Part shown: positions 33,300 to 44,186 of the stretch, piece by piece
Position numbering within the stretch: the first letter of the stretch is position 1
Layout: each line of letters opens with the position of its first letter
DNA from: Lamellibrachia satsuma
Taxonomy: Eukaryota > Annelida > Polychaeta > Sabellida > Siboglinidae
Direction of reading: 5' to 3'
NCBI GenBank assembly: GCA_033239005.1
Contig: BSQZ01000097.1
Location: forward strand, 124,001 to 188,000
Length of the DNA stretch: 64,000 bases
Made by a program: the position numbers and the translations under genes
Notes under the pieces: model-generated
Seen by the model: only the letters and a program-made list of their open reading frames with translations
The model's database searches: none
What the model was told of the DNA's origin: nothing

Positions 33300-33840
33300 C
33301 TTTCACAAGGTAATTATGTTTTAAGCATTTCCAGTTTACGTTGGCTCAGCGATATCAACAGCCGCATGGAGGAAAGAATCATTGTAAAAAAGTTTTAAGA
33401 ACACAACAGTAAAGAATCTTACAACATTTAAGGAGGTTGATTTCTTTCCAAGTTGACAGGCGTTCTTGTATCACCCAAATTCCTAACTGGTCTAAAGTAT
33501 GCAGTGGAACATTGATATGACGTACATTGACACTCCTCTCCTATGCTTTACTCTTATGTTTTACCTTGTTTTTTTACAACACTGTTCTCTCAAGCATAAA
33601 TCACCTTCCTCTTGTTGAATTTTGTAGACGAGTTGTCCCGCTGTTTCTACGCCGCTTTACATGTTAATTAATCACCGGTCACCAACAGAATATGCATATT
33701 AAATTATGTAAACAGTAACGATAACGTACGTACATCAGCCGGTCGATATACCACAATATTGTCACAACTTGGTTATTGACAGTTCGGGTACGATACGTAA
33801 TACTCGTGTAAGAGAAGACAGTGTTAGTTGAACTTTTAGT
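33300..33840. repeat. Diverged duplicate R1
   Basis: Diverged relative of the R2 and R3 units. Shared order: a TTTACGTTGGNTCA segment, GCCGCATGGAGGAAAGAA, AGTTTTAAGAACACAACAGT, the segment before GACGAGTTGTCCCGCTG, and CATATTAAATTATG with TCGGGTACGATACG. It lacks the P block. Confidence 0.75.
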
Positions 33841-34215
33841 TCCTTTTCATATGTAGGACACAGCCATATGTCAACATTGCATTTACTCACATTAGCTATG
33901 ATTATTAGAACATAAATTTAGCCAACGATAATACATATATTATACATAGATGATTATATGTAACTTACTCGGCAGGGTTGGTAAACTAGCTCCACTGATA
34001 CATGGTGTCAGATAAGTTGAGCCACATTGAAGTGTACATTGAGTAGAAATGGATAAGCGCTTTTATTTGTATAATTTATGTAGGCCTTCGGCCCTGCTAC
34101 GCACTCCAGAGGACAGACAACTCCGGCGAGGACTGTGCATGAATGGTGCCCCTACGACAGTCCCGGTAAAGGGACGAAGTTAAAAAAGATGACGTAGCCC
34201 TTCTAGTGAGATTTC

Positions 34216-34530
34216 GTAACACACTAATCCACTACAGTTCATTACCAACACTAATCCACTACAGTTCATTACCAACACTAATCCACTACAGTTCATTACC
34301 AACACTAATCCATTACAGTTCATTACCAACACTAATCCACTACAGTTCATTACCAACACTAATCCACTACAGTTCATTACCAACACTAATCCACTACAGT
34401 TCATTACCAACACTAATCCACTACAGTTCATTACCAACACTAATCCACTACAGTTCATTATCAACACTAATCCACTACAGTTCATTATCAACACTAATCC
34501 ACTACAGTTCATTACCAACACTAATCCTGC
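34216..34530. repeat. Minisatellite, 27-bp unit (CACTAATCCACTACAGTTCA TTACCAA)
   Basis: About 11 highly similar units, so recently expanded or homogenised. The 27-bp length keeps frames open; the resulting ORFs on both strands are artefacts. Confidence 0.96.
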
Positions 34531-34829
34531 AGCGCGCCCCTAACACATCACACACAATGTTGCCTCCGTGACACAATTCGATGTAACTCACGTTGACGAC
34601 AACAGTTGTAGGGTATTTATTATTTGTATGCGCCGAATTCCAATCGCATTAACCAGTCGTATGATAAATCGTCTGTCATGCTGTTCTGGAGAGCTATCTC
34701 CGTCTAGAACAATGGCTCTGTTGAGAGGCATTAGTAAACCATACAACTTGCGTGTTGAACGATTGGTTAGCCGCTGTTTTGCATTGATCTAATTTATACA
34801 GTTTTATGTATACTAGAAACGTGGCGTGG

Positions 34830-36345
34830 CATTGATGTCTTCGTTTTTGGCCGAAAAGAGCTTCCTCGTACACAGAGTTATTATTGTTTCCCGTTGTCTC
34901 TGATCAATTACACATAATGTTTGAAGAAGCTTATGTATGTTCACCTTCATTCCAACATGGATCACTGTAGATCGCTGGTGGTGGTTGCGGAGAGGTGATG
35001 ATCGATGGCCAATGAAGAAGAGACTTGTGAGAATGATATGATGCGTCTCAAACTGGGAAACATTGTTACCTGGTCATCTCTACAGATAAAACAAGTTCAT
35101 ATTAATTATAGAAAAAAAAACGAGCAAATTGAGATGTTAAGGTCATGTGATGTGACGAAGATTCTGTTCTAGAAGTGGCATTGCGGAGGAAGATGACTGT
35201 AAAAAGACATAATGTTAGGACCAGTTAACGTTGGTTCATCAATGTGAGCCGTCGCATGGAGGAAAAGAACACCAGTGTCAAAAAGGTTGTAAGAACCCAA
35301 CAGTAAATAACCGTACAGAATGGAGGAGGTTAATGTATTGCTTCAAAGTTAACAGGCGGTCTTGTGTCACAATAGATATGGTGAGCAGTTGAACACTGGC
35401 AAGAAGTTTTTTCAAAATCCTCTGGGCATTATTCATATGCAATGAATTGGTGTTTTTACACCACGGGGTTCTATCAAGCGCAAAACACTTCCCTTTTGTT
35501 GAACCTTAGCATGACGTAGTTTGAAACACCTCTGGGCATTATTCATATGCAATGAATTGGTGTTTTTGCACCACGGGGTTCTATCAACCGCAGAACACTT
35601 CGCTTTTGTTACGTTTATGCAGACGGGTCATCCCGCCCTTTTCACGTCACTGTGCATGTTCACAAACGTAAATTGGTCAGTAACATAACATGCATGTTAA
35701 ATAATGTGGTGTGTAGCGATAAAGACTCTACATCATGATATGATATGTCGGAATTGTGCCACAGCTTTCCTGTTGACGATACGTGTACGATACGTTATGC
35801 TCATAGATAATATTAGGTTTGAAGATTTTAGAACGATACACGTACTGGTGTATTTTTGGTGGTACGAACATTCAGACATATTGGTGGGTTTACGTCGAAA
35901 GAATAAAAGTGGGCGTTTTATGTAAATTTCGTAACGCAGAAGAATAGCTCCGTGCAAATGTTAGCAACGCTTTGCCTGTTTCAACCACTGTTACATGATC
36001 TACATCAAACGCCCAAACGTCGTGAAATCTGCAGTTGTACGTGATTTATGGACGTGAAGTTGTCAACGCCACTGGCACAAATTCTTGCCTCTTCTCCCGA
36101 GCAACACCTGAAAACTGTGTGTTCTACAAAAGCAATGTATTACATATGAGCAAACAGGTCAAGCGCTCTGACGTCATATAGCGTGCTCTGGTTGATGTGT
36201 TCGTGCTTCATGGCAGTAAACTGACGGTATCTTTCTTCTACTCGAAAGAAGAAGAAATTATTTTCTTTTTATTATGCTATTGTGCACCAGACGCGTTAGA
36301 TACAATGTTTTGCTTGCCAGTGCGTCATACCTTCTAGGGTACAAG
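34830..36345. repeat. Tandem segmental duplicate R2 (~1.5 kb)
   Basis: Matches R3 (37585-39300) in order: TTGGCCGAAAA, CACCTTCATTCCA.CATGGAT, GCGGAGAGGTGA, TCAAAAAGGTTGTAAGAAC, GAGGTTAATGTATTGCTTC, TGCAATGAATTGGTGTTTTT, ACACTTCGCTTTTGTTACGT, ATACGTGTACGATACGTTAT and the P block. A ~100-bp piece (CCTCTGGGCATTATTCATAT to TTGTT) is itself tandemly repeated at about 35420-35610. Confidence 0.85.
36165..36345 (-). promoter_or_regulatory. Promoter-like block P2
   Basis: Copy of P1 with a perfect CRE palindrome (TGACGTCA) embedded in GCTCTGACGTCATATAGCGT, the near-palindrome CTTTCTTCTACTCGAAAGAA, and AGTGCGTCATACCTTCTAGG. No coding exon is recognised next to it. Confidence 0.45.
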
Positions 36346-36349
36346 GGGG

Positions 36350-36760
36350 TCCATAGTGATGGTTCGTACATTCAAACACATTGGGGTGCCTACGTCGAAG
36401 GAGCCAACATGGGCGTTTCAAGTAAAGTTCGTAACTCAGAATGATAGCTATGTACAATTGTTAGCAACGCTGTGCGTATTTTAACCATTGCTACGCGACC
36501 TACGTCAAACGTCCACCGAACGCTTCGTGAAACCGGCAGTTGTACGTGTTTTGTGTTCGTGAAGTTGTCATTGCCAATGAGACAAGCTCTGATTTTTCTC
36601 TCGTACACCGCATTGGCAACTCGACTAGTGTGTAATACAACTTAATAATGAACTGATAATGTGTTATAAAAAACAATGTATTACATATGAGTAAACATAA
36701 AGGTCAAACGCTTTGATGTCATATGGCCATATATCGGCGTGTGGGTGGGATACTGATTTC
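36350..36760. repeat. Partial copy of the R2 distal segment
   Basis: Repeats 35850-36180, diverged: GTACGAACATTCAGACATAT versus GTACATTCAAACACATTGGG, the GTTAGCAACGCTNTGC segment, GGCAGTTGTACGTG, the AATGTATTACATATGAG.AAAC segment and the GTCAAACGCTTTGATGTCAT element (a CRE-like half). Confidence 0.75.
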
Positions 36761-37493
36761 TACTGAATACGGAAAAGTTGAATTTGAATTTGGGATGTGG
36801 ATAGGAGACTGATTGACGGTCGCAACACAAAACTGGTCGGTAGCATTCAATCAATTTGATCGTCTCGGTACAAAGCGATCACAAATTAATCATTATATTA
36901 TGTTGTTAAAACAAATTTGAAACAGTTGTTGATATGACCCCCATCTATGGACAAATAGCAGCCTTGCTCTGCTGCAGGAAGTTTAACTGGACGTCAATAG
37001 CGAGGGGTTAACACATACTCTAACCAAAGTGTGTAAGTAAATGAGTAATGTAGGGTTAGATTAATTTCAAGGATACGTTGTCTCAACAACATCAAAAGAC
37101 GTTTGAAGGAAGAGAACACCAGCATAAAAAAGCGCACGTATTCCCCAAAAAAGCAGCTCGCATGTGATGACATGTTTACACCAACTGTTTGCACATATTG
37201 TCTGGTTTATGTTTGCACAGTCCAATATGTTGAAGATATTATATATGTGTTTGTTATTCTAATTTCATAATTTTAATGCTATGATATAATAGTCATGTTC
37301 ATGAAAAATAATAATACCAACGAACATGTAAGGCGCCTACATCCTCATAAACCTGAGCTCAGAGGCCCAACAAAAACAAACTCATTAAGCATGATCGAGA
37401 ACAGGGACGCACAAAAGTCATTATCAGAAAGAGGGGCAACCGAAGATTTATGGCAGAAAATGTTGAATAAATATGTATTGAGTGTTATTGCAT

Positions 37494-37565
37494 GTGTGTT
37501 GTGTGTGCGTGCGTGCATGCATGCGTGCGTGCGTGCGTGTGTGCGTGTGTGTGTTATTGCATGTG
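37494..37565. repeat. (GTGC)n-type microsatellite
   Basis: Alternating GTGCGTGCGTGCATGCATGC sequence with flanking TGTGTTGTGTG repeats. Confidence 0.92.
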
Positions 37566-38261
37566 TGTTGTGTGTTGTATCCGTGCTTCTGGCTTTGTCG
37601 TTTTGGGCCGAAAATAGCGTCGTGTTTCACAAAGTTATTATTTTTACTATATTTTCCATTGTCTTTGATGCACCTATGTCTGAGGTAGTTAATGTATATG
37701 CACCTTCATTCCAGCATGGATCACTAGATCGCTGGCGGTGAACGCGGAGAGGTGAGGATCGAGCATCAATGAAAAAAAGACTTAAAATTGAACCACAGCA
37801 ATACATATGGAAGTCATACGAATGGCATGATGCATCGCAAAATGGAAAACATTGTTGGCTGATCATGTCTTGGGATAAACCAAGATCATTCTAATTACAG
37901 ATGAGACGATGACTCTGTTCTGAATGTAGCATTGAGCATATGTATGACTGGAAAGAGACCGAGAGTTAGGTCCAGTTTACGTTGTTTCAACCGTGTCAAC
38001 AATGTCAGCCGCCGCATGGAGGGAAAGAACACAAGTGTCAAAAAGGTTGTAAGAACACAACAGTAAGTAACCGTACAGATTGGATGAGGTTAATGTATTG
38101 CTTCCAAGTTAACAAGCGGTCTTGTGTCACAAGAAATATGGTGAGCAGTTGGATTGGTATGAATTTTGTCAAAAACGTCTGGGCATTTTTCATATGTAAT
38201 GAATCGGTGTTTTTACACCACAGGGTTCTGTCAAGCGCTAAACACTTCCTTTTTGTTGCAG

Positions 38262-38332
38262 TTATGCAGACGAGTTTTTCCGCTGTTTTCATCTTTTTTT
38301 GCATGTTCACTAATCCAAATGACGTGGATGCT
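38262..38332 (+). CDS. Possible signal-peptide exon (plus strand)
   Basis: Acceptor CTTCCTTTTTGTTGCAG is followed by TT and an ATG. The frame reads MQTSFSAVFIFFCMFTNPND followed by VDA, then a donor G|GTCAGT. A short hydrophobic stretch after a polar start fits a secretion signal. The copies in R2 (near 35620) and R1 (near 33630) are degraded. No second exon with a recognisable mature peptide is seen downstream, so this may be a relic. Without the donor it would stop after four more codons. Confidence 0.35.
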
Positions 38333-39064
38333 GGTCAGTAACAGAACATACATATTAAATGATGTGGTGTATATTGATAAAGAATCTACGTCAGCCGGTT
38401 TATATGGCGGAATTGTGCCTGTTGTCGATACGTGTACGATACCTTATGCTCATGTACTGTACATGGGTTGTGGAAAAGGGAGGTATGTGAACGGAGTACC
38501 GATGTACAAGGATATTGGAAGAGGGTGGGGTGGGATTGGGACACTGGAGCACATAGACTATGGACGACTGTGGATGGACTGATGTATAAGGGAGGTGGAA
38601 AAGGGTGGGATGTGGATGGGTACGTACCTTCATGGGACATTGTCAACCCGTATTCAGAAAATTAACATTTTCAATATTGGGAAGCGATATGGTGTCAACA
38701 ATAAAAAAAATAGGTCTTCTTGTTTGATAGCGACATTTTGGATGATGTCTCACTTGAAATGCCCAATACAATATGATATATTTGAAGATTGTTCTGTATT
38801 GAAAGGCTTCATTTGAAACAGTTCGCTGCCAACACAGATCCACGGTCCTGTAATTTAAAATGTACAAAGCACATGTTTCCTTTCTACCTACATGCACATA
38901 TGAGGCACCATTTGTTTCAATAATGAATGCGTGAAGATGTATTGCCATTGGCAAAAACTCTTGCATTTTCTACGTTGCACCGCCGGGCAACCCGGCTAGT
39001 TCGCAACAAAACTTAGTAATGAACTGATAATGTGTTGGAAAAAGTAATTTATTACATAAGAGTA

Positions 39065-39295
39065 AACAGGTCAAATGCTCTGACGTCATATAGCGTGTTC
39101 TGACGTCATATAGCGTGCTCTGACGTCATATAGCGTGCTCTGGTTTATGCGTATGTGTTGCACGACAATAAACTGACGGTTTCTTTCTTCAGCTCGAAAG
39201 AAGAATAACATTTTTGCTTTTTATTATGCTATTGTGAACCAGACGTGTTAAGTACAGTGTTTTTGTTTCCGAGTGCGTCATACCTTCTAGGGTAA
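39065..39295 (-). promoter_or_regulatory. Promoter-like block P3 with triplicated CRE element
   Basis: The 22-bp element TGCTCTGACGTCATATAGCG occurs three times in tandem (39074-39142), so three perfect TGACGTCA palindromes sit 22 bp apart, about two helical turns. The rest matches P1 and P2 (CTTTCTTCAGCTCGAAAGAA; GTGCGTCATACCTTCTAGGG). Confidence 0.5.
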
Positions 39296-39594
39296 TTCTT
39301 TGTAGACGTTTATCATCATCTAGTCATAAGATGACTTTATAAAAAATAATTTTGTCATTTACGCGACTGTTTCTCTCTCTTGCACACATAGCTAGCTCGT
39401 CAGACATTGCAGCGCTGTAGGCCTCTACATCCGTAGCTTGTTCGACACTATACATGTTCAACATGCCCCCACCGGCAGCCCGCGAACATCCACTGCATCA
39501 CTCAGACGTGTTGCCTGGCGATATTCCCCCTTCCCATATTCCCTCGTCCCACCTCTCAACTCCCGCTCTCACCTCGTCCCGACATTTCTATGCC

Positions 39595-40031
39595 CTTATA
39601 TATATATATATGCATGCATGCATGCATGCATACATACATACATACAAACATGCATACATACATACATACGCTCTCGGAGCAAGTATACATACATACATAC
39701 ATATACATACATACATGCATGCATACATACATACATACATACATACGCTCTCGGAGCGAGTATACATACATACATACATATATACATACATACATACATA
39801 CATACATACGCTCTCGGAGCGTACATACATACATACATACATATATGCATACATACATATATACATACATACATACGCTCTCGGAGCGTACATACATACA
39901 TACATTCATGCATGCATGCATACAAACATACATACATATATACATACATACATACATACGCTCTCGGAGCGTACACACATGCATACATACATACATACAA
40001 ACATAAATACAAATATACATACATACATAAA

Positions 40032-40062
<31 letters not shown>

Positions 40063-40065
40063 CAT
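39595..40065. repeat. (CATA)n tetranucleotide array with five embedded CGCTCTCGGAGCG palindromes
   Basis: The ACAT/GCAT array is broken five times by CGCTCTCGGAGCR (near 39669, 39746, 39809, 39874 and 39959), each an inverted repeat CGCTC-TCG-GAGCG or close. The motif is shared with the neighbouring 51-bp array. Long His/Thr/Tyr or Cys/Met/Tyr ORFs are artefacts. Confidence 0.95.
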
Positions 40066-40067
40066 GT

Positions 40068-40262
40068 GTATGTAATTACGCTAGGCTTACGGTCTACACA
40101 GTGGATCCTTTATTTCTCTCTGTGTGCACACCCTGTATCATCAAACACGTGTCACTAACTAGAACCTTTATTTATTTCTCTGTTCACACCCTGTACCATA
40201 AAACACCCACGGAACATGTGTATGTAATTACGCCAGGTTTACGGTCTCTACAGTGGATCTCG
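40068..40262. repeat. ~150-bp tandem duplication
   Basis: GTGTATGTAATTACGC, AGGCTTACGGTCT and CAGTGGATC occur at 40068-40106 and 40217-40258. A related TACGGTCTCTACA lies at 41413-41426, on the far side of the integrase remnant, which could mark LTR sequence, but no full LTR pair could be delimited. Confidence 0.6.
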
Positions 40263-40479
40263 CGCCAACTACGAAAGTAGCGTTCTCAACGTTCATGTGA
40301 CAAACCCGAATCGATTCGGCTGACGCATCGTTCTTGTGGGCCTTGAACGACACCCAACACAGTCCCGGGTTCGTTGCTATGCACGTGTGTCAATTCCACT
40401 AAACCTGTCATGTCACGATTGTCCTTCCTGGCGGCATCGTGGCCTGGCTGACAGTGGGTGTCGCATCATCATAAACCGG

Positions 40480-40890
40480 ACGTGGTCTGTCCACAACACA
40501 TCGTCGTCTCTGCTCTCGGAGCGTATTCGGACGTGGTCTGTTGACGACACTTTGTCGTCTCTGCTCTCGGAGCGTATTCAGACGTGGTCTGTCCGCGACA
40601 CGTTGTCGTCTCTGTTCTTGGAGCGTATTCGGACGTGGTGTGTCCACGACACATTGTCGTCTCTGTTCTCGGAACGTATTCGGACGTGGTCTGTTGACGA
40701 CACTTTGTCGTCTCTGCTTTCGGAGCGTATTCAGATGTGGTCTGTCCACGACACGTTGTCGTCTCTGTTCTTGGAGCGTATTCGGACGTGGTATGTCGAT
40801 GACACATTGTCTACTCTGCTCTCGGAGCGTATTCAGACGTGGTCTGTCGACGACAACTTGTCGACTCTGCTCTCAGAGCGTATTCGAATG
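40480..40890 (-). repeat. 51-bp minisatellite derived from integrase codons, eight units
   Basis: Units contain CGGACGTGGTCTGTCCACGA, CACGTTGTCGTCTCTGCTCT and CGGAGCGTATT. The minus-strand reading of each unit is 17 residues of the type RIRSESRVDKLSSTDHV. The first unit continues in frame from the integrase remnant at 40890-41080, where the same residues occupy the normal C-terminal position. Because 51 is a multiple of three, the frame stays open through the array. This is local amplification of a coding segment. Confidence 0.85.
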
Positions 40891-41393
40891 CATTTGCTCC
40901 AATGAAGCATGACTCGAAAGGGAGCAGTGTACTTAGGTTCGAGTGAAGGTTGAACTTTATCCACACGAGCGAGTATCCTGTTGGCTGTCCAGAGATCCTG
41001 CGGCACCTGTGTGCACATTTTAACTTTCCCACGCCACGGGTTCTCGGTGAAACGTTGGGCCGCCGTATCCGACGCCAACTCTCTGCCGAGGCCCCGTCAA
41101 CGTTGGCTCACTGGACGATCAATTAACTGACCCGACAACCCCGCCTATTGTCCAGTGACCATCATCGATGGCGAGACACCGGTGTCAATGTTTGCCGCAG
41201 CATGCAGTCCGAGCATCACCCAAGATAACTCAGCAAGCCAATTTGCTCGGCCAAGCAGACGGGCGCGTAGTGAGTTTTTCAAACACCGATGCATCCGCTC
41301 AACGTTGCCGTTGTGTTGCGGATGACAGGTGGTGGTTGGGTCGCGCGCGATTCCCACCCAACGGCAAACACCAACTAAACACCAACTGAACAT
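40830..41393 (-). pseudogene. Ty3/Gypsy integrase C-terminal remnant
   Basis: The minus-strand frame 41145-41393 contains TTTCHPQHNGNVERMHRCLK (integrase core end; the family has YHPQ.NG.VER.H) and WLAELSWVMLGLHAA. A second frame (40833-41078) contains LWTANRILARVDKVQPSLEP followed by YTAPFRV, the typical region before the C-terminal domain of Gypsy integrases. A stop and frameshift separate the two near 41080-41145. Earlier domains (protease, RT, RNase H, catalytic D,D of the core) are absent upstream, so this is a truncated, dead copy. Confidence 0.85.
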
Positions 41394-41567
41394 TTGTTTG
41401 TAACTGTGGCTGGTCTACGGTCTCTACACATGTCCATCACTGTCTGTAGCACTCATTTATACAGCTGAGTGAAGTGAAGTGACGTGGAATGAACGGAATT
41501 GCCCAAACGACGCCAAGAAGATTCGAACCCGGGTTTTATTCTAGCCACTACGTTACTTAGTGCAGGA

Positions 41568-42114
41568 TTAACCGTGGTACAAGTGGTACACTCGTATCAC
41601 ATTAACCATGGTACAAGCGGTACACTCGTACCACATTAACCATGGTACAAACGGTACACTCGTACCACATTGACCGTGGTACATGTGGTACACTCGTACC
41701 ACATTAACCGTGGTACAAGTGGTACACTCGTATCACATTAACCGTGGTGCAAGTGGTACACTCGTACCACATTAACCATGGTACAAGTGGTACATTCGTA
41801 TCACATTAACCGTGGTACAAGTGGTACACTCGTACCACATTAACCATGGTACAAGCGGTACACTCGTACCACATTAACCATGGTACAAACGGTACACTCG
41901 TACCACATTGACCGTGGTACATGTGGTACACTCGTACCACATTAACCGTGATACAAGTGGTACATTCGTACCACATTGACCGTGGTACAAGTGGTACACT
42001 CGTATCACATTAACCGTGGTACATGTGGTACACTCGTATCACATTAACCGTGGTACATGTGGTACACTCGGATCACATTAACCGTGGTACAAGTGGTACA
42101 CTCGTACCAGCCCC
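41568..42114. repeat. Minisatellite, 34-bp unit, 16 copies, higher-order structure
   Basis: Unit: ACCGTGGTACAAGTGGTACA plus CTCGTACCACATTA. The unit contains palindromic GGTAC/GTACC motifs (ACCATGGTAC; GTGGTAC..GTACCAC). A run of variant units at about 41604-41720 recurs almost exactly at 41842-41958, a ~238-bp (seven-unit) higher-order period. Confidence 0.95.
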
Positions 42115-42119
42115 AAACA

Positions 42120-42490
42120 AAAAGAGGCCTTCCACAACATCTTCACAATAATATTATTTTGTAGGGCTTCAGTGCTGCCAAAACACGCAAACAGTTCATT
42201 GATGTCTGAGAAAGTTCAAGAGATGTACAATCAATTCTGACTATATTGATACGATCACATTTCTAGAACCGCTTTAAGGTAACGCCCGCACGCCCGCCCG
42301 CACGCACGCACAACTATGGCATTTTTCGATTGACCAATCCGTGGTTTTGATGAGTACACATGAACCAAACAGTATGCATATAAATATTCAACCCGTGAAC
42401 GTTTGACGTCGTTATTAATATATGTATTGTTTTCTTATTACGTTGATGTCCTTCTGTTCTTAGTACAAGTATGTAGGCCTACGCCAGTCT
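42120..42490. other. Unassigned sequence with a short (CCCGCACG) tract
   Basis: An ACGCCCGCACGCCCGCCCGC-type tract lies at 42284-42312. Nothing else is recognised. Confidence 0.4.
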
Positions 42491-42492
42491 GT

Positions 42493-42559
<67 letters not shown>

Positions 42560-42562
42560 CGG
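42493..42562. repeat. (GCAC)n microsatellite
   Basis: About 17 GCAC units. Confidence 0.97.
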
Positions 42563-42739
42563 AGGAGCTATATCTTCAGCTGTTGTAACACAAGAGAACC
42601 AAGTTCATTTCCCTTGAAATGTTTAAACATTCTCGCTGAATAATAATAAAACAAAATTCTTAATAGTTAAAGGTATAGCTAGGTCTAACTAGTGCGCTCT
42701 TTCTTTTATTTGAACTTGACACAATAGCCCAATACACAG

Positions 42740-43035
42740 CATCTCTCTCCACTCCCTCTCCCCTCTCTTCCATCTCTCTCTCCCCACACTCTTTCTCTCT
42801 CCCATCTCACCCCTTGTCCCTCTCTCTCTCCCTCTCGTATATATCTCTCCCCACTCTCCCATCACTGTCCTCTTTCTCTCGCTCTATCCCTCCCTCCCTC
42901 CCTCTCTCCCCTGGCTCTCTATACGTCCTTCTCTTTTTATCTCTCTCTCACTGTCCCTCCTCCCTTCTTTTCCATCTCTCTCTTTTGCTTTCTCCCCCTC
43001 TCTCCTTCTCTTAATATCTTTCTCCATGTTCTTCT
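42740..43035. repeat. Polypyrimidine tract
   Basis: CT-rich DNA with CTCTCTCC blocks across 300 bp. The Ser/Leu/Pro-rich ORF here is an artefact. Confidence 0.9.
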
Positions 43036-43039
43036 CTCT

Positions 43040-43950
43040 CCTATAATACTGTCACAGAAATTTATTTAAGGAATTTACCCGAAATATACAACTTTCTAAA
43101 TAGATTCCCACTGTAGTGCTCCACTGGGAGAAACCCTAGGCTGGTTTCTGACAAAGAAAATGCACTTCTTTTTTTTTCTTCAATATCATAAGCCTTTGAA
43201 AGAATCTCACTGTACCCTTTTGATCAATGAGAAGACGAGTGATCTCCTTTGTTGTGACAGGTAACGTTCACTGGGTGTAAAATTGGCAATGTAGGTTATG
43301 TCAATTATTCCTTTAACTCGTTAATCTCATTTATAAATGTTGCGTGGTGAACAAAGAAAACACATCACGTTGCAAGCTTTCTGCACAGCCCATAATTTTA
43401 ATATGTATGTTTGTGGGTATGCATGTATAGTTTCATACAATATAATGTGCGTGCGTGCGAGCACGCTCATATCCTCTATCACTGTAAGTTAATCATTGAA
43501 TGGATAATAAAGTGTATGATCAATTTGATAATAAAATTGATGATGAAATTTATTATCAAAATGATGATCACTGGAAGAATGATGACCCGGCTGACCAAAT
43601 GATCTACCAATTCCCAAACATCATTCGTTACAATTGTAATTGTCATGTTGATTAACGCGATGGATTCACAACGTGTTGCCACTAGGTGGCCAGCCTCACT
43701 ACCACTCCATGTTATCAAATGAAGACCTAACAATAGAAGTGTTTTGGTCGTTCACACCACACAGACTTAAGTGTGGACAGTGCTGGGCGGTTCAAGATAT
43801 CGCTCAATTGGCAACGTGTAAAGTGAACCAGGTACACGCAATTTGTACAATCGCCAAATTCAGGCTTTAGACGGACTAATAGGCCAACGGCGGCTGCAAC
43901 TGATTTCAGACTGAAGCGAGACTATTTGCCCTACATGACCTGTGCACAGT
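43040..43950. other. Unassigned sequence
   Basis: A (GAT/AAT)-rich patch lies at 43505-43600. Small frames (43411-43602, 43673-43870) show no recognisable motifs. Confidence 0.4.
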
Positions 43951-43959
43951 CCGGTCAAC

Positions 43960-44186
43960 TATGGACCAAAGACGGACTGATTAGCCAACTTTGGATAAGC
44001 AATGAATGCGGACCAAAGACGGACTAACAGAGCAGTGTTGGTTGCAGTTACTATGGACACTGATGACCGCAGTGAATGTGGACCAAAGACAGACTAATAG
44101 ATCACCGATGACCGCAGTGAATGAGGACCAGAGACAGACTAGTAGATCACCGATGACCACAGTGAATGCGGACCAAAGATGGACTA
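43960..44186. repeat. Degenerate ~45-bp minisatellite beside the serpin stop
   Basis: Units combine GAATGCGGACCAAAGACGGA, CTAATAGATCACCGATGACC and GCAG. The array runs up to the stop codon of the serpin-like exon (44184), which lies in the last unit. Confidence 0.85.

Larger units (their letters stand above)
37585..39300. repeat. Tandem segmental duplicate R3 (~1.7 kb)
   Basis: Counterpart of R2. It retains the best copy of a plus-strand signal-peptide-like exon (38262-38332) and a P block with a triplicated CRE/TATA-like element. A ~70-bp imperfect repeat (GGAAAAGGGNGGNATGTG) lies at 38470-38630. Confidence 0.85.

Noticed and set aside
39438..40280. 280-codon His/Thr/Tyr-rich ORF and overlapping Cys/Met/Tyr-rich ORFs
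   Set aside because: Translation of the (CATA)n array; open only because of the simple repeat.
40408..40912. Ser/Arg-rich ORFs on both strands of the 51-bp array
   Set aside because: Only the minus frame that continues from the integrase is meaningful; the others are shadows of a unit whose length is a multiple of three.
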